The notes beneath the pieces were generated by a model, which searched no databases, was not told the DNA's origin, and saw nothing but the letters and a program-made list of their open reading frames with translations. 64,000 nucleotides of DNA from Bacteroidales bacterium UBA6248. GTDB lineage: Bacteria > Bacteroidota > Bacteroidia > Bacteroidales > Lentimicrobiaceae. Within the stretch, counting starts at the first letter, position 1; each line of letters begins with the position of its first letter. The stretch is from the NCBI GenBank assembly GCA_002441345.1, contig DJVU01000095.1, positions 15,622 to 79,621 of the forward strand. The letters are read 5' to 3'. Below are positions 51,875-60,361 of the stretch, one piece after another. Both the position numbers and the translations under genes were made by a program.

Positions 51875-51972
51875 TTCCATTCCGGGTATCCGGCATACAT
51901 CATCAAAAGATTGTATTGCCGTTATTTCCGATAGAACAATTGCAGGATGAATCATCTTAAAATTAACGAATC

Positions 51973-52527
51973 ATGACAGAAGAAATCATTATAGCAGGTT
52001 TCGGGGGACAGGGAGTTTTGTCCATGGGTAAGATCCTGGCTTATTCCGGCGTTATGGAAAACAAGGAAGTAAGCTGGATGCCTTCCTATGGCCCCGAAAT
52101 GCGCGGTGGAACGGCTAATGTTACCGTTATCATCAGCGATGAGCGCATCAGTTCTCCCATTATCAGCTCCTATGATACCGCTATCATACTCAATCAACAG
52201 TCTATGGACAAGTTTGAGAAAAGTGTGAAGCCGGGAGGTATACTGATTTATGACCCCAACGGAATTACCAGGCATCCCGAACGCAAAGACATCAATATTT
52301 ACACCATTGAAGCTACCGATGAAGCATCAAAAATGGGACTTACAAAGGTGTTTAATATGGTTGTTCTCGGCGGTTTCCTTAAACTGAAACCCATCGTTCA
52401 TGCAGAATACATCCGTAAAGGACTCGAAAAATCGCTTCCGAAGCGTCACCACAACATGATCCCCGATAATGAAAAAGCCATCGGACGGGGCATGGATATT
52501 ATTGAGGCCAGACAGCTTTTGAACTAA
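51973..52527 (+). CDS. vorC: 2-oxoacid:ferredoxin oxidoreductase, gamma subunit
   Basis: The 184-residue subunit begins MTEEIIIAGFGGQGVLSMGK, the glycine-rich start of all gamma subunits, followed by SWMPSYGPEMRGGTANVTVI. It completes the four-subunit complex. A strong terminator follows, so the operon is vorD-vorB-vorA-vorC at 49765-52527. Gene symbols follow common usage and do not settle whether the substrate is a branched-chain 2-oxo acid or 2-oxoglutarate. Confidence 0.93.
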   Translation: MTEEIIIAGFGGQGVLSMGKILAYSGVMENKEVSWMPSYGPEMRGGTANVTVIISDERISSPIISSYDTAIILNQQSMDKFEKSVKPGGILIYDPNGITRHPERKDINIYTIEATDEASKMGLTKVFNMVVLGGFLKLKPIVHAEYIRKGLEKSLPKRHHNMIPDNEKAIGRGMDIIEARQLLN

Positions 52528-52550
52528 ACAAATTTTTCACGACACACACG

Positions 52551-52590
52551 TAAAAAAGCTCCTCTTTACTGATCAGGAGCTTTTTTATTT
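52551..52590 (+). terminator. Rho-independent terminator after the Vor operon
   Basis: AAAAGCTCCT (52555-52564) pairs with AGGAGCTTTT (52575-52584), inside an A run on one side and a T run on the other. Confidence 0.85.
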
Positions 52591-52677
52591 TTGCCGGAAT
52601 AAGGGGTTCTCTATCAGATATCTTTTACTTTACCCGTCGGCCGGTATTGATTCATACTGTTTTGCTTATTGAATAAA

Positions 52678-53478
52678 ATGACCATTTCTGAAGACCTGCA
52701 CGCGTTTCTCGATAAGCAGTGCGAGCATTTTAACCGGCCCGAATTTATTGAAAGCGATCCGGTAAGCATACCGCATCTGTTTTCCGGAAAGGAAGACATA
52801 GAAATTTCAGGATTTCTGACTGCAACCATATCGTGGGGTCAGCGGGGAAGTATTGTTCGTAATGCCCGCAGGCTGGTTTCTCTTATGGACGATTCGCCTT
52901 ATTCTTTCATTATGCGTGCCAGTCCCGCTGACCTAAGAAAAATTCAGGGCTTTGTGCATCGTACATTCAACAGCGATGATCTTTTGTTTTTTATTGAAGC
53001 GCTGAGGAACATATATTCAGAACATGGCGGACTTGAGGCTGTATTTACCGAAGGATTCCGGCTTGGAAATTCTTCGGCATATCATGCTATTAATCACTTC
53101 CGGAAAATATTTCTTGGAACAGAACATCTGAAGCGTTCCGAAAAACATATTGCATATCCAGGAGGCGGCAGCAGTGCAAAACGTATAAATATGTTTTTGC
53201 GATGGCTGGTAAGACGGGATGCACACGGTGTAGATTTCGGATTGTGGAAAAAAATATCGCCTGCATCTCTTTGCTGTCCTCTCGATGTACATTCAGGAAC
53301 AACTGCCCGGAAACTGGGTCTGCTTATACGTAAACAAAATGACTGGAAATCGGTTGAAGAGCTAACCGGAAATTTGCGTATACTTGACCCGAAAGATCCT
53401 GTAAAGTATGACTTTGCACTCTTCGGACTTGGGAATGAGGCGAGAATATTAAAAAAGAATTCTACCGCATATCCTTAA
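52678..53478 (+). CDS. TIGR02757 family protein
   Basis: The 266-residue product begins at ATG 52678 (an in-frame TTG at 52669 is possible). The sequence FLDKQCEHFNRPEFIESDPV, then ISGFLTATISWGQRGSIVRN and the later segment NMFLRWLVRRDAHGVDFGLW match a Bacteroidota/Spirochaete family of unknown function with helical, possibly DNA-glycosylase-like (HhH-type) structure. LCCPLDVHSGTTARKLGLL is a second landmark. I cannot assign a reaction. It lies between the Vor operon and a thioredoxin gene. Confidence 0.85.
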   Translation: MTISEDLHAFLDKQCEHFNRPEFIESDPVSIPHLFSGKEDIEISGFLTATISWGQRGSIVRNARRLVSLMDDSPYSFIMRASPADLRKIQGFVHRTFNSDDLLFFIEALRNIYSEHGGLEAVFTEGFRLGNSSAYHAINHFRKIFLGTEHLKRSEKHIAYPGGGSSAKRINMFLRWLVRRDAHGVDFGLWKKISPASLCCPLDVHSGTTARKLGLLIRKQNDWKSVEELTGNLRILDPKDPVKYDFALFGLGNEARILKKNSTAYP

Positions 53479-53547
53479 CCGGAATCATCAGTGACAAATT
53501 CCGGGTTGATTGCGCAGACAGAAAAGTAATAATATAAACATCATCGG

Positions 53548-53880
53548 ATGAAAACGGAAATCAAAACTCAGGAAGAACTCGACGTGCTGAACCGCACCTC
53601 TGCCGCACTTCTGCTTTATTTTTACAACGACAGCTGTGCCCCATGCGTAGCGTTAAGGCCAAAAGTGGAGGAGCTCATAACGAACCGGTTTCCGCGAATG
53701 GATCATTCGTACATCAACGCAGGCCTGAATCCCGCTTTTGCTGCTTCGAACGGCGTTTTCGCAAGTCCTGCTATCCTGGTTTTCTTCGATGGAAAGGAAA
53801 CGTTCAGGGTAAGCAAATACGTCTCCATCGATGAGCTCGCATCCCGCATACAACGGTATTACGATTTGATTTTCAGTTAG
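53548..53880 (+). CDS. Thioredoxin-family protein
   Basis: A 110-residue thioredoxin-fold protein with redox motif CAPC (Cys30, Cys33) and the cis-Pro region FASPAILVFFDGKETF. No signal peptide, so it is probably cytoplasmic. The WCGPC of canonical thioredoxin is replaced by SCAPC, a variant common in small Bacteroidota thioredoxin-like proteins. It lies 69 bases after the TIGR02757 gene and may be cotranscribed with it. Confidence 0.87.
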   Translation: MKTEIKTQEELDVLNRTSAALLLYFYNDSCAPCVALRPKVEELITNRFPRMDHSYINAGLNPAFAASNGVFASPAILVFFDGKETFRVSKYVSIDELASRIQRYYDLIFS

Positions 53881-54122
53881 CCTCTCCCCTTTCTTTTAGT
53901 TTTGATTCAATTTGTCCATAATTAATACAGGGCGTGTTCGTCTGCGTACAGTGTTGGATGTATTTAATATTTTGCATATAATTGATTTATAATGAATTGG
54001 AAATGATGGTTCGTTTCTTGAAGGTGTTGAAATATCGGATAAAACTATTTGTTTAAAGCAACTAAGGTTAAGGTCTCGGGACATAAATGATTAACTTTAA
54101 TATAATGCTAAAAGCATTTCTC

Positions 54123-56039
54123 ATGAAACGAATCCTGCACATTTTGTTCGTGCTGATTACAGCTGCGACACTGACTGCATCCGGACAGCAACCGGATATT
54201 TATCTCCCACGGGAATACCGGGGTGCATTAAAGAAAAAGACCCGGAGCGAAAGCGGGGCTCCCGGTATCAATTACTTCCAGAACCGGGCGGATTACCGCA
54301 TTACGGCCTCTTTTGATCCGGCAAGCCGGATACTCACCGGCAACAGTTATATTACCTATTACAATAACAGTCCGGATACGATGCGAATTATTGTTCTCAA
54401 CACCGACCATGACTTTTTCATGCGGGGCAGCGGCCGGTCGTTCGGAATTGATCCTTCCGACCTTACAGATGGCATTGACATTCGATCCCTAACGGTCTCA
54501 GGAAAAGAAATAACACTTGCTCCTCCAGTATGGCGCAGAAACGGAACCCAGGCACAGTTCAGATTGCCTTCAGCTCTTGCGCCGGGTACGTCGGTAGAAT
54601 TTGAGATGGAATGGAGTCTGACTCATCCGGCAAAGACATGGATTCGGACGGGTACGTATGATTCCACCTCATTTTTTATAGCTTACTGGTTCCCACGGGT
54701 TGCCGTTTACGACGATGTGTTTGGATGGGATGTTTCCGCCCATTTGGGAACGGCGGAGTTTTACAATGATTTTGGTGATTTTGATGTAAAACTGACCATC
54801 CCGGGTCATTACCTGATGTGGGCAACGGGTGAGCTCCGGAATCAGGATCAGATTTTTTCCAAGACGATCCTGGATCGTCTGGAAAGCGGGAAAGAGAATG
54901 AGACCATTAAAATTTCATCCTCAGTTGAACTTAAAGACGGCAAGGTCTTAAAACCTTCCTCTGAGCATACCTGGCATTTCAGGGCCGAAATGGTGCCGGA
55001 CTTTGCCTTCGGACTGAGCGATACGTACAACTGGGATCGCAGGAACCTGCGTCTGAGCGACGGAAAGTTCATTCGTGTAAATGCGGTATATCCCGACAAG
55101 GCGGAAGATTTCAGGGAAGTTGCTGAGATAGGTGCCACAACCATCAGGATGATGTCGGAAGAAATAACAGGAGTATCTTATCCTTTTCCGGAAATGACTG
55201 TTTTTTGCGGCCATGGCGGGATGGAGTTTCCGATGATGGCTAACGACGGCAGTTCAGAATCAAGGGAAGGGACGGTATTTGTTACATCGCATGAAATTTC
55301 CCATTCGTGGTTTCCGTTTCTGGCCGGGCTGAATGAAACCAGATACGGGTGGATGGATGAGGGGTTGATCACTTATCTGCCGAAAAAAGTGGAAGAGTAT
55401 TATTTCCCCGGGCGTAATCCCCATCTCTCCTATATCTCCGGTTATGCAAACTGGGCCGGACGCGAAGATGACCTTAATATGTCGGTTCCTTCCAATTCCA
55501 TAGCACACCACTCCAGCTACATGATGAATGCTTACGGTCGTTCGGCGGTAACATTTATGCATCTGGAAAAACTGTTAGGAGCAGAAAAATTCAGGACAAT
55601 ATTAAAGACCTTTCTTGAGGAATGGCAATTTAAGCATCCTTCTCCCTATGATTTTATAAACACCTGTGAGCGAATAGCAGGCGAAGATCTTGGTTGGTAT
55701 TTTGAGCCATGGCTGTTTGGATACGGGTATCCGGATCTCGAAATCAAAGAGGTTTCGAATCCGAAGGCAGGTGCAAAAATAACAATAGCGAAAGCAGGTA
55801 ATCTGCCCGTGCCGGTTCATCTGGTCTGCAGGTTTGACGACGGCAGTGAGCACGAATATTCCGAACCCGTTTCGGTATGGAAGGACGGTCGTGTCCTTCA
55901 TTCAATCGAAACCGGAGTACATAAAAAGCTGCAATGGGTAAAGCTTGGGAATGAGTTGATTCCTGACACTTATCCGGGTAATAATGTATGGGAACCGGCC
56001 GATGAAAACGGAGGAATTCCACCGGGTAACAGCCGTTAA
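54123..56039 (+). CDS. M1-family metallopeptidase, exported
   Basis: The 638-residue product starts at ATG 54123, since a signal peptide follows directly (MKRILHILFVLITAATLTAS). The N-terminal beta domain (about 50-240) precedes the catalytic domain. The zinc site is HEISHSWF (His390, His394) with the third ligand Glu in WMDEGL. GHGGMEFPMMAND takes the place of the GAMEN exopeptidase motif, which suggests an aminopeptidase-like but divergent enzyme. A helical C-terminal part ends near residue 550, then a beta-rich tail. Its stop codon overlaps that of the convergent MFS gene through a TTAA (56036-56039). Confidence 0.9.
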   Translation: MKRILHILFVLITAATLTASGQQPDIYLPREYRGALKKKTRSESGAPGINYFQNRADYRITASFDPASRILTGNSYITYYNNSPDTMRIIVLNTDHDFFMRGSGRSFGIDPSDLTDGIDIRSLTVSGKEITLAPPVWRRNGTQAQFRLPSALAPGTSVEFEMEWSLTHPAKTWIRTGTYDSTSFFIAYWFPRVAVYDDVFGWDVSAHLGTAEFYNDFGDFDVKLTIPGHYLMWATGELRNQDQIFSKTILDRLESGKENETIKISSSVELKDGKVLKPSSEHTWHFRAEMVPDFAFGLSDTYNWDRRNLRLSDGKFIRVNAVYPDKAEDFREVAEIGATTIRMMSEEITGVSYPFPEMTVFCGHGGMEFPMMANDGSSESREGTVFVTSHEISHSWFPFLAGLNETRYGWMDEGLITYLPKKVEEYYFPGRNPHLSYISGYANWAGREDDLNMSVPSNSIAHHSSYMMNAYGRSAVTFMHLEKLLGAEKFRTILKTFLEEWQFKHPSPYDFINTCERIAGEDLGWYFEPWLFGYGYPDLEIKEVSNPKAGAKITIAKAGNLPVPVHLVCRFDDGSEHEYSEPVSVWKDGRVLHSIETGVHKKLQWVKLGNELIPDTYPGNNVWEPADENGGIPPGNSR

Positions 56040-57352
56040 CGTGCGGGTCTGTCGCGACGATACGACCACATCATGATGGCTATAGCAATTGCCAGGGATG
56101 CTGCACCCAGGGAAAAGGTAAACACAAAACCGAACATCTCGTAAAAAATCACGCCCAGCAGGGGGGCAAAGATAGCCCTCGTTGCGGTTAGAAACAGGTG
56201 AACGGCCTGGTAGTCGCCGGCTTCCTCCGGTTTGCAAAAGTAGGCGGATCCTATACTCCATAACAGCGACATGGTGGCAGCAAATACCGAATGAAAAAGA
56301 ACATAGGGTATCATGCTGTAGTAGAGAATAAAACTGCCGATACGGATGTGGGCCGGAACGTAATACGTTAAGACCAGGCTCAGAAGAAACAGCATTATGG
56401 ATGCAAAAGTAAGGGCTCCGAATTTACGCGGATCCACTTTCCCGAGCATGGTTCCAAAGAAAGGTATTAAAAACAGTGAGAGAATGTTATATGCATTCTT
56501 ATAAGTTGCCACACTGAAGTAGTTAAGTCCGAGTTGTTTTTCGAAGAAAATGGTAATCACGGTTACCGTACTCATAAATGCAAATCCGTAAAAAAGAAAT
56601 CCCATTTCGAAATGCCGGAAGGGTGTATTTTCTTTCATAATTCTCCGCATCCCTGCTACGGACTCTTTTAATGAATCCAGTAAACCATTTTTGATGCGTT
56701 TGTTTTGTTCTTCGGCAACACGTATGCGTGAAAGCAGCCAGGTAGAACCAACACCGGCAAGGGCTGCTATCGCAAAAACCCATGTAAACGCGTAAGGATC
56801 ATAATCCAGGATGATGCCGTAAACGAAGGCTGTTACAAGCAGAACTATTTTCCCGCCAAGGGTGGCCAGACTGTATAGTCCGCCAAAATTTGCATGCCTG
56901 TAATTGCTTTTCAGGAATAAATTGATGGTTGGGAATATTACGGGATTTCCCAGGTAATAAACCAGGAATACGAAAAGAAATATATAGTGGTAAATGGAAG
57001 AACCTTCAAATGCTTGCGAAGTTCGCGGAAAGAATAACAGAACGGCTAAAGGGGCACGTGTCAGGAATCCGGTTATACGTATAAGTTTCTGCTTATTGCG
57101 CACACGTTTCAACCACCCGGCAATAAAAATCAGGAAAATAAATACCAGAACCGAGAACTGGAAAAGGAAACTCAGCTGATAAGACGATCCGTGAAGGCTT
57201 TTTAGAAAGACAAACTCGTTAAGAGCAAGAATACCCAGCACAATGTTGTCGAGAATGGTATAGCCCAGATGCAGGCGAAATGTGCGTAATTCAGCCGGCA
57301 TAAGGTCGTGAAGACCGTACCTTAAAAACAAGCGGCTCAGTATCCATGTCAT
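56036..57352 (-). CDS. MFS-type transporter
   Basis: The 438-residue membrane protein has about twelve hydrophobic helices, with an N-terminal half of six (about 20-190), a basic loop near 215-230 (RIRVAEEQNKRIKNGLLDS) and a second half. YHYIFLFVFLVYYLGNPVIF and NFGGLYSLATLGGKIVLLV are landmark segments of this subfamily. I cannot predict the substrate. It converges on the M1 peptidase gene with overlapping stops. The protein has no periplasmic domain. Confidence 0.85.
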   Translation of the reverse strand: MTWILSRLFLRYGLHDLMPAELRTFRLHLGYTILDNIVLGILALNEFVFLKSLHGSSYQLSFLFQFSVLVFIFLIFIAGWLKRVRNKQKLIRITGFLTRAPLAVLLFFPRTSQAFEGSSIYHYIFLFVFLVYYLGNPVIFPTINLFLKSNYRHANFGGLYSLATLGGKIVLLVTAFVYGIILDYDPYAFTWVFAIAALAGVGSTWLLSRIRVAEEQNKRIKNGLLDSLKESVAGMRRIMKENTPFRHFEMGFLFYGFAFMSTVTVITIFFEKQLGLNYFSVATYKNAYNILSLFLIPFFGTMLGKVDPRKFGALTFASIMLFLLSLVLTYYVPAHIRIGSFILYYSMIPYVLFHSVFAATMSLLWSIGSAYFCKPEEAGDYQAVHLFLTATRAIFAPLLGVIFYEMFGFVFTFSLGAASLAIAIAIMMWSYRRDRPAR

Positions 57353-57460
57353 GGCAAATGGAATAAACGTGTAAGGCTTAAAATAAATGGTTGCGCCCCA
57401 TGCCTGAGCATGAACAAAGCCTGCACAGCAATGTTTAAAAGCTGTACAAAATTACGAAAC

Positions 57461-58000
57461 ATGAAAAAATTAATTCTGATTTTTACCATGGCGATACTCA
57501 GCGGATTATTCTCGTATGGTCAGGCAAATCTTCACGCTTTCACAGTTACCGATATCAATGGAAGTGCATATGATTTGTCGCAGCTTAAGGGCAAAAAGGT
57601 TCTTGTGGTGAATACGGCATCCAAGTGCGGCTTAACTCCTCAGTACAAGGATCTGGAAGCCCTTTACAAAAAATACATGGAGAAAGACTTCGTAATCATC
57701 GGATTTCCGGCGAATAATTTTCTGAATCAGGAGCCCGGTTCCGATGAGGAGATTGCAGCGTTTTGCGAGTTGAACTTTGGAGTTACTTTCCCTATGATGT
57801 CTAAGATTTCCGTCAAGGGCAATGACATTCACCCTTTATACAAATGGCTTACATCCAAGGATTTAAATGGTAAGTTTGACGCTGAAGTCAGCTGGAATTT
57901 CCAGAAATTCATGATTGATGAATATGGGAACCTCGTGGATTTTGCCCCGCCCCGCGAAAATCCCTTCTCGGATAAAATCGTGAACTGGATCGAAAATTAA
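57461..58000 (+). CDS. Glutathione peroxidase-like protein, exported
   Basis: The product has 179 residues from ATG 57461: a signal peptide (MKKLILIFTMAILSGLFSYGQ) and then a glutathione peroxidase domain. The catalytic residue is Cys56 in NTASKCGLTP (no in-frame TGA, so not selenocysteine). The remaining residues of the active site are Gln in FLNQEPGSDE and Trp-Asn in SWNFQKFMID. Such bacterial enzymes usually take electrons from thioredoxin. The longer in-frame start at 57410 is rejected because it would bury the signal peptide. A terminator follows. Confidence 0.9.
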   Translation: MKKLILIFTMAILSGLFSYGQANLHAFTVTDINGSAYDLSQLKGKKVLVVNTASKCGLTPQYKDLEALYKKYMEKDFVIIGFPANNFLNQEPGSDEEIAAFCELNFGVTFPMMSKISVKGNDIHPLYKWLTSKDLNGKFDAEVSWNFQKFMIDEYGNLVDFAPPRENPFSDKIVNWIEN

Positions 58001-58020
58001 TACGCTTCACCGCGAAATAA

Positions 58021-58048
58021 AAGTCACCTCATGGTGGCTTTTTTTTTG
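58021..58048 (+). terminator. Rho-independent terminator after the glutathione peroxidase gene
   Basis: AGTCACC (58022-58028) pairs with GGTGGCT (58033-58039) with one G-U pair, followed by eight or nine T. Confidence 0.8.
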
Positions 58049-58390
58049 CCCTGCAGAACAATGGCGAGGGCACGTTATACCGTTTTGCTGCGTCGCGAAC
58101 GTTTTATTCCTTATAAAATGAATGATACACAGGACCCGGGACGGTGCGATTTTATCTGAATGAACAGCGGTACGGTGTATTGCAATGATTTGCCGGTAAA
58201 GCGCCGTAAGGCTGGGCGGGAAGTAATAAAGTTTGGGCAAAAAAAGAACCCGAAAGTTTTTATGCCGGCTGCTTTTTTCGTCGATGTACGTTGTACGTGC
58301 GAAAAACTGTATCCGATGTATTTCTGCGATCGGATCAGCGGTGCAGACGGGATAAGAACTTTCAGGTTTAAATTCTTTTCCGTATTTTCT
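58049..58390. other. Intergenic region
   Basis: About 340 bases between two convergent genes. I saw no plausible ORF, promoter or strong hairpin here; a GTACGTTGTACGTGC-like near-palindrome at about 58286 is the only local symmetry. Confidence 0.4.
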
Positions 58391-59050
58391 TTAGGGTTTT
58401 GCGTTCAAAGTAATGGTAAGTGCCATCTGATCGTTGATAAAATCATCTTTCAGATTGGCGAAAAGAGTTTTAGAACCGTACTGAACATTCCACTGGGTGC
58501 GGTCGATCAGGAAGGTTGCAGAGGTGGCGGTTACTCCATTGTCGGAAACATTAACCGTTGCAGGGAAAGTTACACTCTTTGTAACGTCCTTCATGCTGAG
58601 GTTTCCGGTGATGTTGTGGGTTGCGGCGGGATTTCCCTGCAGGACTTCCACGGAAGTGATCTCAAAAGTAGCTATGGGATACGTTTCCGTTTCGAAGAAA
58701 TCGGCTGATTTCAGGTGGCCGAGGAGCTTTCCGTTCATATCGGGATCGGTAAGGTCGAGTACGACGATGCTGTTCATGTCGATTACAAACTTGCCTCCGA
58801 CAACATTTCCTTCATCCAGGAAAAGCTGGCCTTCGAGCAATTCGATGGTACCATTGTGCGTACCGGTAGGCTTTGCACCTTCCCACTCTATAATCGACGT
58901 TTCAAGGTCAGCATTCAGTGTTACATCGCCGCTCATAACAGAAACTGCCTGTGCATCACCGGTAAGGGCTTTCTCGCCCTGCGGGCCGCCACAGGCAGCA
59001 AATAAGCCTGTTACAACTATAAGACTCAGGATTTTAGAAAAATTTTTCAT
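58391..59050 (-). CDS. YceI-family lipoprotein
   Basis: The product has 219 residues. A lipoprotein signal (VVTGLFAAC, Cys20) precedes one YceI lipocalin-like beta-barrel: TSIIEWEGAKPTGTHNGTIE, GGKFVIDMNSI, HLKSADFFETETYPIATFEI, ITGNLSMKDVTKSVTF and FLIDRTQWNVQYGS are family motifs. YceI barrels bind isoprenoid or other lipid-like ligands in the periplasm. It stands alone; the region upstream has no complete promoter match. Confidence 0.92.
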   Translation of the reverse strand: MKNFSKILSLIVVTGLFAACGGPQGEKALTGDAQAVSVMSGDVTLNADLETSIIEWEGAKPTGTHNGTIELLEGQLFLDEGNVVGGKFVIDMNSIVVLDLTDPDMNGKLLGHLKSADFFETETYPIATFEITSVEVLQGNPAATHNITGNLSMKDVTKSVTFPATVNVSDNGVTATSATFLIDRTQWNVQYGSKTLFANLKDDFINDQMALTITLNAKP

Positions 59051-59301
59051 TTTGTTCGCTTGTTTAGGATTAATAAAGTTTCGGATTATTAGTCTTTTAA
59101 ACAGGTTCGTTTAAAGTTTGTTCAACAGGATTAAACAATTGGACGTTTCATTTTAACATTTTTTTGCAACCGGATGGCCGGATGTGGTTTAATCTTAACA
59201 TTCATTAACGGGGCGATAAAGTATCTTTACCGTTGTTAACGGAAGCCTTAGCAGCGCTTCAATAACTGGTAATGCGAATTCATAATAACTGAAACGGCTA
59301 T

Positions 59302-60108
59302 ATGCCTGAACGTATGCTGCGTATTTTACCTGTATTGCTGACCGTAATTTTTCATCTTATTACTCCTGAGATTCGTGCACAGGACTACATTCTTATTCAT
59401 GGGACTGTTTACAATCTGAAGGGAGAAACCCTTCCCGGAGCTCATGTGATGAATGTTAAGCGCAGATATGGAACGTTTACGGATTATAAAGGGGAGTATA
59501 CCCTGATCCTGGCACAGAGGGATACCATGCGTATCAGTATGGTCGGCTACAAACCGTTTTTTTATGTTATTCCGGCCAGTCTGAAGGGACTTAGCTACAG
59601 TATGAAAATCACATTGCTCACCGACACCCTTGAGATCAGCGGACCCGAAATCAGGCCCTATCCAGCCACCTATGCAGAATTCAGGCAGGAATTTGTTGCG
59701 ATGAAAGCACCCGAAGAAAATCTGATCAAAAAGCTTCAAATACCTACGGAACCATACCGGAGCAAGTATTCAAATCCCGAAGGCGGATTGCTCCTTCCCG
59801 GACCGTTCAGCCTGCTGTACGACAACTTCTCAAAAGAGGCCAGGCAACGAAAAAAGATGAATGCCATTCTGGCTGCAATTGAATTGAGAAAAGCCCTGCT
59901 TGATATTTTTCCGTTCGAAATGCTGAAGCTTCGCTACGGATGCGAAACCGGTGAGGATGTGGATGATCTGATCCGTTTTTGTGCCATTGACAAAACCAGA
60001 CTGCAAACCACGCCCCATTATCTTCTCGCAGGAATGCTGGATCGATGCGGTAATGAATGGAAGCGGCAGAACAGGCTGAACAGGGAATTCCGGCAACTGC
60101 AGCCATAA
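59302..60108 (+). CDS. Exported protein with CarboxypepD_reg-like domain
   Basis: The product has 268 residues. A signal peptide (MPERMLRILPVLLTVIFHLI, cleaved near RAQ) precedes a carboxypeptidase-regulatory-like beta-sandwich of about 80 residues. The sandwich contains IHGTVYNLKGETLPGAHVMN, GTFTDYKGEYTL and DTMRISMVGYKPF, as in TonB-dependent receptor plug extensions. A helical C-terminal region of unknown role follows (FSKEARQRKKMNAILAAIEL). It is too short to be a TonB receptor. TATCTTTA upstream is one base from the -7 consensus. Confidence 0.83.
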   Translation: MPERMLRILPVLLTVIFHLITPEIRAQDYILIHGTVYNLKGETLPGAHVMNVKRRYGTFTDYKGEYTLILAQRDTMRISMVGYKPFFYVIPASLKGLSYSMKITLLTDTLEISGPEIRPYPATYAEFRQEFVAMKAPEENLIKKLQIPTEPYRSKYSNPEGGLLLPGPFSLLYDNFSKEARQRKKMNAILAAIELRKALLDIFPFEMLKLRYGCETGEDVDDLIRFCAIDKTRLQTTPHYLLAGMLDRCGNEWKRQNRLNREFRQLQP

Positions 60109-60361
60109 AAGTTGATTTCTTTATGGATGCCGGCTCTCTGCCATGTCCTGTGGCAGATCCATCTCAATTTATCTCCACCTTCCTTATGCTTACCTGTGGT
60201 ATTCAATAATGGGCTTTCAGAAAACAAAAGGAATTGAATTTCTCTTCACGAGCACAGCCGTGCATGGTAAATTTCTTTTAACGCATGGTGCTGAACCAAT
60301 AATTGCGATATTTGTTAAGACAAGCGCAACGACTATAGTTACCGCAGAAAGGAAAAAGAAT

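Noticed and set aside
57461..58000. Selenocysteine in the glutathione peroxidase
   Set aside because: The catalytic position is a TGC cysteine codon (Cys56) with no in-frame TGA.
60143..60361. N-terminal extension of the fused E1 to the ATG at 60143
   Set aside because: The extra 73 residues show no similarity to E1 enzymes and an ATG with good context lies at 60362.
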